Assembly: GCF_001746915.1 (NCBI RefSeq)
Contig: NZ_MJGC01000088.1
Coordinates: 62,001 to 126,000 of the forward strand
DNA: 64,000 nt
Direction: 5' to 3'
Origin: Desertifilum tharense IPPAS B-1220
GTDB taxonomy: Bacteria > Cyanobacteriota > Cyanobacteriia > Cyanobacteriales > Desertifilaceae
Under the pieces are notes generated by a model. The model was not told the origin of the DNA and searched no databases. It worked only from the letters and a program-made list of their open reading frames with translations. A program made the translations under genes and the position numbers. Positions 8,409-18,688 of this stretch are shown here, piece by piece. The number at the start of each line of letters is the position of its first letter. Positions within the stretch are counted from its first letter, which is position 1.

Positions 8409-9392
8409 ATGGAATATCGGCATTTAGGGAAGCATGGTCTGCGGGTTTCCGAAATTTGTTTGGGATCGTGGCTAACTTATGGGGGCGCAACCGCAGCAGA
8501 CACCGCCCGGAGTTGTATCGAACAAGCCTATAGCCTGGGGATTAACTTCTTTGATACCGCGAACGTCTACGCCGCCGGAGAAGCCGAAAAAATTGTGGGT
8601 CAGGTGTTGCAGCAGTACCCGCGCGAATCCTACGTAATCGCCACGAAAGTCTACTTTCCAATGGGCAAAGGGCCTAACGATCGCGGTCTATCGCGCAAGC
8701 ATATTTTAGAGCAATGTGACGCCAGCCTAAAGCGCTTAGGCTTAGACTATATTGACCTTTACCAGGCCCATCGCTATGACCCAACAGTACCGCTAGCTGA
8801 AACGCTGATGGCTTTCGACTTTCTGGTCAAACAGGGCAAAATCCTATATTACGGAGTCTCGGAATGGAGTGCCGGACAGCTTGCCCATGCTAGCGATCTT
8901 GCCCGGTTGGCGAATCTAGCCCCGCTTGCTTCTAACCAACCGCGCTACAACCTGTTAGATCGCACCATTGAACCGGAAATCTTGCCGCTGTGCCAGCGCG
9001 AAGGCATCGGAATTATCAATTATTCTCCCCTCGCCCAGGGCTTGCTGACGGGCAAATATAAACCCGGTCAACCGTTGCCAGACGGTTCGCGGGCCAGCGA
9101 TCCTAAGCAAAATATGTTTTTGAATAACGGCAATTTAGAGCGAGAGCAATTGCTGAAGGTACAGCGATTATTACCCATCGCCGAGCAAGAAGGCCTGAGT
9201 TTGAGTCAATTAGCCCTAGCGTGGTGCCTGCGCCAGCGAGAACTGAGCAGCACAATTATTGGGGCCAGTCAACCCCTCCAGGTTCGGGAGAATGCGGGCG
9301 CATCGGGTGTAGAGCTTTCTGCAACGACGCTTCAGCGCATTAACGAAATTTTAGAGACGACTGCGAGCGATCGCGCTACCGTTGGCGCTTAA
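8409..9392 (+). CDS. Aldo/keto reductase (YghZ / Kv-beta-like)
   Basis: 327-aa NADPH-dependent oxidoreductase of the AKR superfamily with a TIM-barrel fold. Catalytic tetrad residues are visible: Asp in FFDTANVY, Tyr in NVYAAGEAE, Lys in VIATKVYF and His in YQAHRYDP. The cofactor end TIIGASQPLQVRENAGA is typical. The start is the ATG at 8409 (MEYRHLGKHGLRVSEICLG); the TTG five codons upstream lies in a GCGATCGC site and is less likely. Its TAA stop shares the palindrome TTAA (9389-9392) with the stop of the convergent histidine kinase, so the two genes leave no spacer. Confidence 0.9.
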   Translation: MEYRHLGKHGLRVSEICLGSWLTYGGATAADTARSCIEQAYSLGINFFDTANVYAAGEAEKIVGQVLQQYPRESYVIATKVYFPMGKGPNDRGLSRKHILEQCDASLKRLGLDYIDLYQAHRYDPTVPLAETLMAFDFLVKQGKILYYGVSEWSAGQLAHASDLARLANLAPLASNQPRYNLLDRTIEPEILPLCQREGIGIINYSPLAQGLLTGKYKPGQPLPDGSRASDPKQNMFLNNGNLEREQLLKVQRLLPIAEQEGLSLSQLALAWCLRQRELSSTIIGASQPLQVRENAGASGVELSATTLQRINEILETTASDRATVGA

Positions 9393-12300
9393 GTAGAGTG
9401 GAGCATCTGCGCGATCGCGCGGATTAACCCCTCCGGTTCTACGGGCTTCGAGAGGTGCTGCTGAAAGCCTGCGGCTAAGGCCCGATGCCGATCGAACTTT
9501 CCAGCATAGGCCGTCAGCGCGATCGCCTTCACCTGGCCGCCGCGTTCTGGCGGTAAGGCGCGAATCCGCTGCATCAGCATGTAGCCATCAATTCCTGGCA
9601 TCCCAATATCGCTAAGTAGCACATCCGGCTGAGACTGGGCTAACACACTCAGCACCTCTTCTGCCGAAGTCACCGTAGTCGCGATCGCGCCTGCTTCTTC
9701 TAATAAAAAGGTGACAAACTCGCGCGTATCCGCCTCATCATCCACCACCAACACCCGAACGCCGCTGAGATCGAGCTTGAAGTGCGATCCGGCAACTTCT
9801 AAAGGAGAATCCTCCTGAACAGACATCAACGGCAGGCGAACCGTAAACGTTGCGCCCAAACCTTCCCCAGGGCTATCGACTTGAATCGTCCCCCCATGCA
9901 GTTCCACCAAATGACGCACAATGGCTAACCCCAATCCCAAGCCGCCAAACTTGCGCGTTGTGGTGCTATCCGCTTGTCGAAAGTAGTCAAAGACATGGGG
10001 CAAAAAGTCCGTTGCAATCCCCTTTCCCGTGTCCGCCACGACAATTTGAGCAAAAGATTGAGGGGGAGTGTCCGATAAGCGTTCTAACTTGACCTCAATC
10101 TGCCCGTTGGGGGGCGTAAATTTCACCGCATTGGAAAGCAAATTCCACACCACTTGCTGCAAGCGGGTGGCATCGCCCCAAACCCGTCCAACCTGCGGAT
10201 CGAGAAACGCATTCATCTCAATGGACTTAGCTTCGGCCGCGAGGCGTACCGTTTCAATGGCGGCTTGAATGGTAGAAGCCAAATTCACCGAACTCGCGTT
10301 CAGACTTAACTTACCCCGCAGAATCCGAGAAACATCGAGTAAATCTTCAATCAGTTCAGATTGCAAGCGTGCATTGCGCTCAATAGCACTCAAGGCTTGT
10401 TGGGTGCGGTCTGCATCAAGTTTGCCGTTGAGCAAGAATTTAGACCAGCCCAAAATCGGATTCAGGGGCGATCGCAATTCATGGGACACCACCGCCAAAA
10501 ACTCATCCTTAACCCGGTTTGCGGCTTCGGCGGCATTGCGGGCCCGCTGTTCGGCCTCATAGAGATCGGTGCGGGCGATCGCTTGGGCGCATTGTTGAGC
10601 CAGCGTCAGCATAAAGATCCGATCTTCAGAATCAAAGGTTTGAGCCTGAGAAAAACTTAGACCAATCACCCCCAACAGTCGATCTTCAACGCTTAAGGGC
10701 AAGCACGCCCAAGCTTGATGTTGGGTAATCGTAGCGCTCTCTGCTAGATGAGGATAGCGCTCTACAAAGAGTTCGCGATTTCCGATAAATACAGGGTTTT
10801 GGGTGCGGGCAGTTTCGGCAAGGGGGACTGGCGCGTTCGTCGGGAAGCTAGACCAAACATTCAAAATTGATTCTGGATAGCCCACGGCTTGAATGACCTG
10901 AAGCGCTTTCCCTTCATCGATTAGCAGCGTCAGCAACCCAGCTTTGGCCTCCATTGCGGCGATCGCGCGCTGCGTCACCACTTCAGCCACCTGCTTTGGC
11001 GTCAGCGCTTGCGAAAAAGCAGCGGTAATTTGCTGCAAAATCGCCGTGCGATGTGCCAATCGTTCGGCAATTTGTTGAGCCTGCTGCGCTTTTTGGTACA
11101 GTTGAGCATTATCCACAGCTAAAGCCGCGTGGCGACCCAATTCTTCAGCAAATGCCAAGTCTTCTGGATCGTACTGTCGGGCAGACTCTGCGGCAACGAA
11201 GACGAGCGTTCCTAAAATTTTTCCCCGCGCAGGCATTGGCACAATCATCGCCGAACGGAAACCCACCTCTCGCAGCAGCCGCAGATGTTCCTCGTCGCGG
11301 GCAGATTGGACGAGCAGTTCGTCGGTAATGTGGGGGTAAAATTCTGATTGCCCAGTTCGCAAAACGCGAGGCGTGCCGGTAGGATCGTCTGGATTGATAG
11401 GATAGCGCTGTCTAATTTCATCGGCCCACTGAATTTTCTCAGGATTGCTGTGAGCAGTGGCGACGGCTTCAATAGAACCATCATCTTGTACGACCTGGAC
11501 AACGCACCAGTCGGCTAGATGGGGAACCAATTGGTAAGCAAGCTGGTTCAGGATGGTTTGGTAATCTAAGGAACTGGCCAGCGCTTTACTAAATTGGGCA
11601 AGATATTGTTGAGCTTCTTCATGCCGCTTGCGCTGCGTAATATCAATCATAATTCCCCGCAACAACTGGGGGCGATCGCCTTGGCGCAAAACGTTAACCA
11701 CGTCATAAAGCCAGACAATTCGACCATCGGCGGCAACCATGCGATATTCAAAGTCGTAGTTATCCAAAATCAGCGAGTTCTCATAACACAACTGGGGCAC
11801 CCATTCGCGATCGCGAACGTACATCTGTTTTGTCCAAAAGCCCTGGATATACCAATCTTCTAAGGGATAGCCCAGGATTTCCACAACTTGCGGCCCAACG
11901 TAGGTAAATTGTCCGGTTGCTGGATCGACTTCCCAAGGGATCACCCGGACGCGTTCTGCTAGCAGGCGAAACCGTTCTTCGCTTTGGCGCAGGGCTAACT
12001 CGGTTTGTTTGAGTGGGGTAATGTCAATGGCTGCACCCGTCACGCCGATAACGTTCCCCGGCGTCTCTTTTAAGGGTTCAATGGTCAGGTCGTAGTAATA
12101 TTCTTGTCCCAAGTGGGTGAGCTTGCATTCCTCTCGCGTGCCGATCCCGGTTTCTAAAACTTGTCGTTTGATGCGGGTGAGGATGGCTGCTTCTTCTGGA
12201 TTGGCTAAATCGCGATCGCCTTTACCTAAAACGGTTCCTTCTAGATCGCCAAAAGCAGGGTTTTCAATCCAGGTATATCGCAAATCCAGGTCTTGATTAA

Positions 12301-13531
12301 AGACGGTGATGGGAGCATTTTTGAGGGCGACTCGCAATCGTTCTTCGCTTTGACGCAAGGCGATTTCGGTGTGCTGTCGCTGCGTTATATCCTGAAAGAC
12401 GGCGACGGCGGAAATAATCTCTCCACGATCGTTCAAGACGGCTGAGGCGTTGGTGTCAATAACGATGCGGCTGCCATCGGGATAGCGGATTTCTATTTCT
12501 TCATGGCGGATCGTTTCCCCCGTTCGCAGCGATCGCGCTAAGGGGTATTCGTCAGCCGCATAGGGTTGTCCATCCAAACGGTAGGCGAGTAAGGGAATAT
12601 TGGGTAAGTATTGATCGAGTTTGATGTCGATCGCTTGGGTATACCTCAGCAGTTGATGGGCTTGCTCGTTCGATAAAATCAGATTGCCAGAAGCCGCATC
12701 GGCAATTAACACGCCTGCGGGCATTTGGCTGAGAACGGCTTCAAACTGGGCGCGTTCTGCGGCGAGGGTTTGCAAAAGTTGCTCCCGTTCGGCTTCGGTT
12801 TGCTTGCGTTCGGTGATATCTGCAATAAAAACAGTCAGTCCATCGGGCGAGGGGTAAACCCGGTATTCGTACCAATACTGCCAAGGGAGATGCAGGTACT
12901 CAAACCCAGCCGAAATTTGTTCGACCATTGCCTGTTGAAACTGGCTCTCTAGGCTGGTTCCGAGGATACAGGGAAATAAAGCCCAAAAGTTCTCGCCGAG
13001 GAGTTGTTCCCGTTCTCGTTCGACCATGTGGCAGTAGCGATCGTTGGCGTAGGTATAGCACCAATCGCGATCGAGGGTGTAAAATCCATCGCTAATGCTG
13101 GAAAGAACCGTACCCAGACGTTCTTTCACGACTTGAGTTTCGCGTTGAGCCGTTTCGCTTGCAGCTCGCAATCTTTTCTCTCGATGGATCGCACTCCAAC
13201 GGGCTTGATTTAATCCGCTAATCAGGAAGGAGGCGATGATGAATGCTCCCAAACGGACTAACGTGTTTGGATCGTCAAAAGCGAAGGAGTAAGGGGGCGG
13301 AAGGCAACAGTAGTTAATCGCCAGTGTAGATAAAACAGTTGCCAATAGACCTGGCCCTAAACCGCCCAACCAGGCGCTCACCATAACGGCGACAAAAAAG
13401 GGTGAAGTGGGGATAGGAGCGATGACAAAACCCAATAGTAGAGCAATTCCTAATGCCAGGGTAGTAGAGAGCAGCGCTACGCTGTAGGAAAGCAGCATAG
13501 TCTTCCCAGTGGCTTTTCTCCCAATGCTCAA
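9389..13531 (-). CDS. Hybrid sensor histidine kinase (MASE-like TM, PAS x4, GAF x2, receiver)
   Basis: 1380-aa hybrid kinase. The N-terminal ~110 residues form a DUF4118-like four-helix membrane module (as in KdpD), ending in SFLISGLNQ. Then come about four PAS domains (roughly 135-245, 255-395, 395-520, 520-650, several with PAC tails such as AVFQDITQRQ), two GAF domains (about 655-815 and 835-985), HisKA with phospho-acceptor His in VVSHELRSPLNP (near 1016) and HATPase_c with the FGGLGLGLAI box. A C-terminal receiver has VLVVDDE and phospho-Asp in LLSDIGMPG (near 1307). The stimulus is unknown. No separate response regulator or output gene is adjacent, so it probably passes phosphate elsewhere. 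Confidence 0.93.
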   Translation of the reverse strand: MSIGRKATGKTMLLSYSVALLSTTLALGIALLLGFVIAPIPTSPFFVAVMVSAWLGGLGPGLLATVLSTLAINYCCLPPPYSFAFDDPNTLVRLGAFIIASFLISGLNQARWSAIHREKRLRAASETAQRETQVVKERLGTVLSSISDGFYTLDRDWCYTYANDRYCHMVEREREQLLGENFWALFPCILGTSLESQFQQAMVEQISAGFEYLHLPWQYWYEYRVYPSPDGLTVFIADITERKQTEAEREQLLQTLAAERAQFEAVLSQMPAGVLIADAASGNLILSNEQAHQLLRYTQAIDIKLDQYLPNIPLLAYRLDGQPYAADEYPLARSLRTGETIRHEEIEIRYPDGSRIVIDTNASAVLNDRGEIISAVAVFQDITQRQHTEIALRQSEERLRVALKNAPITVFNQDLDLRYTWIENPAFGDLEGTVLGKGDRDLANPEEAAILTRIKRQVLETGIGTREECKLTHLGQEYYYDLTIEPLKETPGNVIGVTGAAIDITPLKQTELALRQSEERFRLLAERVRVIPWEVDPATGQFTYVGPQVVEILGYPLEDWYIQGFWTKQMYVRDREWVPQLCYENSLILDNYDFEYRMVAADGRIVWLYDVVNVLRQGDRPQLLRGIMIDITQRKRHEEAQQYLAQFSKALASSLDYQTILNQLAYQLVPHLADWCVVQVVQDDGSIEAVATAHSNPEKIQWADEIRQRYPINPDDPTGTPRVLRTGQSEFYPHITDELLVQSARDEEHLRLLREVGFRSAMIVPMPARGKILGTLVFVAAESARQYDPEDLAFAEELGRHAALAVDNAQLYQKAQQAQQIAERLAHRTAILQQITAAFSQALTPKQVAEVVTQRAIAAMEAKAGLLTLLIDEGKALQVIQAVGYPESILNVWSSFPTNAPVPLAETARTQNPVFIGNRELFVERYPHLAESATITQHQAWACLPLSVEDRLLGVIGLSFSQAQTFDSEDRIFMLTLAQQCAQAIARTDLYEAEQRARNAAEAANRVKDEFLAVVSHELRSPLNPILGWSKFLLNGKLDADRTQQALSAIERNARLQSELIEDLLDVSRILRGKLSLNASSVNLASTIQAAIETVRLAAEAKSIEMNAFLDPQVGRVWGDATRLQQVVWNLLSNAVKFTPPNGQIEVKLERLSDTPPQSFAQIVVADTGKGIATDFLPHVFDYFRQADSTTTRKFGGLGLGLAIVRHLVELHGGTIQVDSPGEGLGATFTVRLPLMSVQEDSPLEVAGSHFKLDLSGVRVLVVDDEADTREFVTFLLEEAGAIATTVTSAEEVLSVLAQSQPDVLLSDIGMPGIDGYMLMQRIRALPPERGGQVKAIALTAYAGKFDRHRALAAGFQQHLSKPVEPEGLIRAIAQMLHST

Positions 13532-14032
13532 AGATATCCTCCTATCGGGCTTTCCCTGCTCCGGTAGACATTCATTGAAACCTATGAACCGTTGTAACTC
13601 GTTGTTAATAGGAGGAGAATGTCAGGCAGAATCTCAATTCTAATTTTCTACCCTTAGATAGGGAAAATAATCTATCTTGCGAGGGAACTTTGAATACCTT
13701 GGTCTGGTATAGAGAGTACATTTCCCAAGGGAGCGCGATCGCGAGAAGCCTTTCTCCGGGTTAACTGATAATCAAGATCGTCGCTACGACAGCCTCCGAC
13801 TTTCAGCAGTGAGTGTCAGTTCGCAAATGCCTCAAGACGTTCAATCATGCAGCAACTTTTATAGAGTTTAATTTAATAGCCTGCCTATCAGTAAATCTAC
13901 AGAGCCATTCGCCGCTTCTTTACTCTTCTTCATAATTCCAGTCAGGACTGGAAGTCTAGGGTTAAAGTATGAATGAATGTCCGCAGTTCGCATTAGTTGC
14001 AAGTCTTGTTCGTCACCATAGGAATAACCGGG
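13532..14032. other. Intergenic region, about 500 bp
   Basis: Divergent intergenic region between the hybrid kinase and the dynamin cluster. It holds a short inverted repeat TCCAGTCAGGACTGGA near 13938-13953 and a TATGGT-like AT-rich stretch. No ORF of note is present except a 12-codon ATG frame at 13619 with an AGGAGGAG site, which I do not call. No RNA gene was recognised. Confidence 0.4.
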
Positions 14033-14356
14033 ATGAATTCTCCAGACGATAAAGCAAAAGAGTTTGAGCGCCGAGAACGAGAATTAAAAGAGCGAGAGCA
14101 AATGATTCGCTTGCGGGAAATCGAATCAGAACTGTATCAACCCGCTTCAACCCCTGTCTATTCCACCACCAAGCATCAACCGCCTGAAAAGACAGCAAAA
14201 CGCTGGAAAAAACTTGCCAATATCGGTAAATTTTTCCTACTTGTGGTTGCAGTAATTGTGGGTATGAAGGTTGCCAGTTGGCTAGCGGGAGCCATTATTG
14301 TGGGTAGTATAGCATTTGTCGGATACAAGCTTTTCCTAGAAGGCGATCGCAAATAA
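14033..14356 (+). CDS. Coiled-coil/membrane protein upstream of dynamin-like genes
   Basis: 107 aa from ATG at 14033. An in-frame TTG at 13997 exists, but the MNSPDDKAK start is more natural and has AGGA upstream. Residues about 5-35 are highly charged (KEFERRERELKEREQMIRLR), a probable coiled coil. Residues about 62-100 contain one or two hydrophobic segments (IGKFFLLVVAVIVGMKVASW and AGAIIVGSIAFVGYKLFL). No family is recognised. It lies 100 bp before the first of three dynamin-like GTPases on the same strand, separated by a long perfect hairpin, so a functional link is possible but unproven. Confidence 0.6.
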   Translation: MNSPDDKAKEFERRERELKEREQMIRLREIESELYQPASTPVYSTTKHQPPEKTAKRWKKLANIGKFFLLVVAVIVGMKVASWLAGAIIVGSIAFVGYKLFLEGDRK

Positions 14357-14364
14357 ACTTAATT

Positions 14365-14408
14365 CAATCATGAATCAATCGTTTCAAGCCGCCCTTGATT
14401 CATGATTG
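14365..14408. repeat. 14-bp perfect inverted repeat
   Basis: CAATCATGAATCAA (14365-14378) pairs perfectly with TTGATTCATGATTG (14395-14408), with a 16-nt loop. It lies between the coiled-coil protein and the first dynamin-like gene. No U-tract follows, so it may be an operator or a weak terminator/processing site rather than a classic terminator. Confidence 0.55.
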
Positions 14409-14456
14409 CAGCCTGTAGGGACTTTTAATTAAAGATTTATTCATTAGGAAATCAGC

Positions 14457-16514
14457 ATGAGTTATCCTAACTTTTTGGGCAATCTCGAACGTGTTTCTCA
14501 AGCTAGACATGCCAGTGCTAATCATCTTGAAAAGATTGCGGAGACGCTAGCCAAAGCTGAAGTTAAGGGCGAACAAGCGTCAGGAAAACTTAGCCTAGAA
14601 CGCGATATTGAAGATATTAACATTGCGAGTGCCAACTTAAAAAGAGGAGTTTTTCGTCTCCTGGTTTTAGGAGATATGAAGCGCGGCAAAAGTACCTTTC
14701 TCAACGCTTTAATCGGAGAAAACCTACTCCCTAGCGATGTCAATCCCTGCACGGCAGTTTTAACCATTCTACGGTATGGATTGCACAAACAAGTTAAGGT
14801 TTACTTTAAAGGCGTTCGCCCGCCCGAATGTCTAGACTTTGAAACCTTTAAGCAACACTATACCATTCATCCAGACGAAGCCAAAAAATTAGAGCAGGAA
14901 AAGAAACTCGCATTTCCTGAAGTAGAATATGCAGCGGTAGAATATCCTTTACCCTTACTCGAAAAAGGGATTGAAATTATCGATAGTCCTGGATTGAATG
15001 ATACCGAAGCTCGCAACGAGCTGGCCCTGAGTTATATTAACAATTGCCATGCCATTCTCTTCGTCTTGCGAGCAATGCAACCCTGTACCTTAGAAGAACG
15101 GCGCTATTTGAATAACTACATTAAAGATAGAGGGTTAACCGTTTTTTTCCTAGTCAATGCCTGGGATGAAATTCGAGAAGCCTTAATCGATCCCGACGAT
15201 CCCGAAGAGTTGCAAGACGCCCAAACCAAGCTTCGCAAAGTCTTCCATAATAACTTAGCAGAATATTGCCAAGTTGAGGGACAAGATATCTACGAACAGC
15301 GCGTTTTTGAAGTCTCTTCCATTCAAGCCCTGCGACGACGGCTAAAAGATCCCAATGCAAATTTAGCAGAAACTGGCTTTCCCGAATTTACCCATGCGCT
15401 CAATACCTTTTTAACCCAAGAAAGAGCGATCGCGCAAATGCGTCAAGCCCGCAGCCTCGCCAGACAAGCCTATCATCGGGTACATGAAGCCATCGAACGC
15501 CGCCTTCCCCTGTTAAGCCGCGATGTCAACGAACTCAAACAGCGCATTCAGGCGGTTGAACCTGAGTTTAACCAACTCCAGGCAATTCGCGATCGCTTTC
15601 AGTCAGAAATCTTTGCGTTGCGCGATCGCAAAGCTGATGCGATCGCCAAAGGCTTCCACAATTATATCCTGAATTTGGGTAACACCTTTGAAACCGATTT
15701 TCTCCAATATCAACCCGATATTGGCTTTTTAGACTTCCTGCAACAGGGAAGGCGAGATGAATTTAACAGCGCTTTTCAACGCGCTTTTGAGCAATATATT
15801 AACGATAAAGTCGCCGCTTGGGAACTCAGCACCGAACAAGAACTGAGCAACGCCTTTGCTGACTTGGGACGCAAAGCCAGCTATCATGGTGAAGCCTATG
15901 CCCAGGTGACGCAAACCATGACCGAAAAACTCATCGGTCAGAAAATTTCTGTTAATATTTGTGTTGAAGAAAATACGCCGTCTTGGTCAAGTTGGGCGGC
16001 TGGTTTTGCCTCTTTAGCCATTGGAAATGTTGCAGGTTTGGCGCTAGCCGGGGCAGGTTTTGATTGGCGAAATATCCTGTTAAACTCATTAGCTGTATTA
16101 GGCATTTGGAGCTTTTTAAGTATCTTCTCCATTGGCTTAGTGACTGGGCCAGTGGGTTTGTTATTATTGGGATTAGGGGTGGGTGCTTTTCAAACTGATA
16201 GCGCCAAAAAAGAACTCATTCGAGCTACAAAAAAAGAGTTTCTGAAGTACCTGCCCAAAATTGCCCAAGAACAACAGACGAATGTTTATCAAGCCGTGCA
16301 AAACTGCTTCAATAGTTACGAAAAAGAAGCCATTCAGCGCATTGATGATGACATTAAAGCCCGAAAATCTGAGCTTTCTAACTTAATCCAGCACAAAGAA
16401 ACCCAAGAAATTAACTGCGAGGTGGAATTGCAGCGCCTCAATACGTTAGATAGCCAAATTCTCGCTGAAGTTCGCAGCCTGGAATCCGTTTATGAAAGCT
16501 TGCTAGCAGCCTGA
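14457..16514 (+). CDS. Bacterial dynamin-like GTPase (first copy)
   Basis: 685-aa dynamin-family protein. GTPase motifs: G1 GDMKRGKST (residues 72-80), G2 Thr in NPCTAVLT, G3 DSPGLND (about 176-182), and an atypical G4 NAWD in place of TKxD. After the GTPase domain come long helical regions (about 310-480), a glycine-rich hydrophobic hairpin at about 515-575 (WAAGFASLAIGNVAGLALAG, then LLLLGLGVGAF) acting as a membrane paddle, and a C-terminal helical arm. This matches bacterial dynamin-like proteins that tubulate or fuse membranes. The next gene, 59 bp downstream, is a close paralogue; such paired dynamins often work as hetero-oligomers. Confidence 0.92.
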   Translation: MSYPNFLGNLERVSQARHASANHLEKIAETLAKAEVKGEQASGKLSLERDIEDINIASANLKRGVFRLLVLGDMKRGKSTFLNALIGENLLPSDVNPCTAVLTILRYGLHKQVKVYFKGVRPPECLDFETFKQHYTIHPDEAKKLEQEKKLAFPEVEYAAVEYPLPLLEKGIEIIDSPGLNDTEARNELALSYINNCHAILFVLRAMQPCTLEERRYLNNYIKDRGLTVFFLVNAWDEIREALIDPDDPEELQDAQTKLRKVFHNNLAEYCQVEGQDIYEQRVFEVSSIQALRRRLKDPNANLAETGFPEFTHALNTFLTQERAIAQMRQARSLARQAYHRVHEAIERRLPLLSRDVNELKQRIQAVEPEFNQLQAIRDRFQSEIFALRDRKADAIAKGFHNYILNLGNTFETDFLQYQPDIGFLDFLQQGRRDEFNSAFQRAFEQYINDKVAAWELSTEQELSNAFADLGRKASYHGEAYAQVTQTMTEKLIGQKISVNICVEENTPSWSSWAAGFASLAIGNVAGLALAGAGFDWRNILLNSLAVLGIWSFLSIFSIGLVTGPVGLLLLGLGVGAFQTDSAKKELIRATKKEFLKYLPKIAQEQQTNVYQAVQNCFNSYEKEAIQRIDDDIKARKSELSNLIQHKETQEINCEVELQRLNTLDSQILAEVRSLESVYESLLAA

Positions 16515-16573
16515 AAAAACTAGCCCTTTTCCAAAAAAGGAATACCTTTCAATCGTTTATTATTTAGAAACGC

Positions 16574-18652
16574 ATGAGCTATAAAGTAGAAACAACCCGA
16601 TTTATGAGTGGTTTAGAACGCGTCTCCCAAGTGCGTTCTCAGCTTGCTCACCATCTAGCAAATTTAGTCAGTACGCTGAAACAATCAGAAGCTAATAGCC
16701 AGAACCAATCAGGAAAATTAGGACTCGAACGAGAAATTGCTGACTTAGACAAATATAGCCAAACTTTACAAAAAGGCGTGTTTCGGCTTCTCGTTTTAGG
16801 CGACATGAAACGGGGAAAAAGCACCTTTCTCAACGCTTTAATTGGCGAACGACTGCTTCCTAGCGATGTCAATCCCTGTACGGCAATTCTCACCTTATTG
16901 CGCTACGGTGCTGAAAAGAAAGTTACGGTGTATTTTAATGATGGTAAAGCACCCGAAGAGGTAGATTTCAAAGTCTTTAAGCAGCGCTACACCATCGATC
17001 CTTCAGAAGCCAAAGAATTAGAACGTCAGAAAAAACTAGCGTTTCCAGATGTAGATTATGCCGTGGTAGAGTATCCCTTACCGCTATTAGAAAAAGGGAT
17101 TGAAATTGTTGATAGTCCTGGGTTGAATGATACAGAAGCGAGAAATGAATTATCTTTGGGCTATGTCAATAATTGCCATGCCATTTTATTTGTGCTGCGG
17201 GCTACTCAACCTTGTACGTTAGGCGAACGCCGATATTTAGAGAACTATATCAAAGGGCGGGGTTTATCTGTCTTCTTTTTGGTGAATGCTTGGGATCAGG
17301 TGCGAGAAAGTTTAATCGATCCAGAAGATGAAGAAGAGTTAGCAGAAGCCGAAGAAAAATTACATCGCGTTTTTCAAGCCAACTTAGCCGAATATTGTCA
17401 GGTGGAAGGCTTCGATTTGTATGACGAACGCGTATTTCTGCTTTCTTCTTTGGATGCATTGCGACGGCGAATTAAAAATTCCGACGCGTCGTTAGAGGGC
17501 ACGGGTTTTCCTGAATTTATGGGGGCGCTAGGGGCATTTTTAACCAAAGAACGGGCTATTTCTGAGTTTCGTCAAGCCCGAACCCTGGCAAAACAAACAG
17601 AACGGCACGTTCGCGAATCCATTGAACGGCGAATTCCGCTATTAGAAAAAGATGTAGAGGAGTTGAAAGCCCGAATTCAATCGGTAGAACCCGAATTTAC
17701 CAAACTCAGCGAGATTCGCGAACAGTTTAAAGCCGAAATTCTCGCGACGCGCGATCGCAAAGCTAAAGCGATCGCCGATTCCTTCCGAACCTACGTGCTA
17801 GCCTTGGGCAATACCTTTGAAACCGACTTCCTGCGCTACCAGCCCGAATTGCGGTTTATGGACTTTCTCAGCAAAGGCAAGCGCGAAGCCTTCGAGAAAG
17901 CCCTGACAGAAGCCTTTAGCCAATATATCAACGATAAACTCTCCGCCTGGAGTCTCTCAGCCGAACAGGAAATGAACGCCGCCTTTACGCAACTTTCCAA
18001 GAGTGCCTTGCAATACGGCGCATCCTATACCAAGGTGACAGATAAGATTACCGAGAAACTCACCGGGCAAAAAGTTCAACCCCTGCTAGGCACCACCCCC
18101 GAAGATAATGCCCCCACCTGGGCAAAATGGGCGGCAGGCTTATTCTCCCTAGCCAGAGGCAATATTGCAGGCGTCGCAATGGCGGGGGCGGGTTTTGACT
18201 GGAAAAATATTGTCCTCAACTTTATTACCGTCTTTGGAATTAGCAGCATCATCGCCTCATTTACAGGTATTGTATTAGGGCCGCTATACCTCGCCCTCTT
18301 AGGGATGGGAGTCGGGTTATTGCAAGCGGATGGGGCGCGTAAAGAACTGGTGAAAGCCGCCCGCAAGGAATTAGTAAAATATTTACCCCAAGTCGCCCAA
18401 GAACAATGGCAACCGATCTATGATGCGATCGCAGAATGTTTCGACACCTACGAACGCGAAGTCACAGAACGCCTCAACGACGACATCAACGCCCGCAAAG
18501 CCGAATTAGATAACCTAATGCAGCAGAAAAACTCCCAGGAAATCAGCCGTACTGCTGAGTGCGATCGCTTTAAGCGGTTTGCGTCTGAAGTCAGTGCTGA
18601 AACCGAACAGGTGGAAACGCTGTATCAAGGGTTCCTGGCGGCGAATGCCTAG
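16574..18652 (+). CDS. Bacterial dynamin-like GTPase (second copy)
   Basis: 692-aa paralogue of the preceding protein, similar from end to end (shared G1 GDMKRGKSTFLNALIGE, DSPGLNDTEARNEL, FFLVNAWD). It has the same architecture: GTPase at the N-terminus, helical stalk, hydrophobic paddle at about 515-590 (GLFSLARGNIAGVAMAGAGF) and a C-terminal helical arm. Start is the ATG at 16574 in an AT-rich leader without a strong Shine-Dalgarno. The two genes clearly arose by tandem duplication, and the level of divergence suggests separate roles in one complex. Function in this organism (thylakoid/plasma membrane remodelling or defence) is not known. Confidence 0.92.
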   Translation: MSYKVETTRFMSGLERVSQVRSQLAHHLANLVSTLKQSEANSQNQSGKLGLEREIADLDKYSQTLQKGVFRLLVLGDMKRGKSTFLNALIGERLLPSDVNPCTAILTLLRYGAEKKVTVYFNDGKAPEEVDFKVFKQRYTIDPSEAKELERQKKLAFPDVDYAVVEYPLPLLEKGIEIVDSPGLNDTEARNELSLGYVNNCHAILFVLRATQPCTLGERRYLENYIKGRGLSVFFLVNAWDQVRESLIDPEDEEELAEAEEKLHRVFQANLAEYCQVEGFDLYDERVFLLSSLDALRRRIKNSDASLEGTGFPEFMGALGAFLTKERAISEFRQARTLAKQTERHVRESIERRIPLLEKDVEELKARIQSVEPEFTKLSEIREQFKAEILATRDRKAKAIADSFRTYVLALGNTFETDFLRYQPELRFMDFLSKGKREAFEKALTEAFSQYINDKLSAWSLSAEQEMNAAFTQLSKSALQYGASYTKVTDKITEKLTGQKVQPLLGTTPEDNAPTWAKWAAGLFSLARGNIAGVAMAGAGFDWKNIVLNFITVFGISSIIASFTGIVLGPLYLALLGMGVGLLQADGARKELVKAARKELVKYLPQVAQEQWQPIYDAIAECFDTYEREVTERLNDDINARKAELDNLMQQKNSQEISRTAECDRFKRFASEVSAETEQVETLYQGFLAANA

Positions 18653-18688
18653 TCGAGGGAAGAGGGTGGGGAGATGGGGAGATGGGGG

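Noticed and set aside
13619..13657. 12-codon ORF with AGGAGGAG upstream, divergent from the hybrid kinase
   Set aside because: Too short to support. It could be a leader peptide, but no downstream gene follows within reach.
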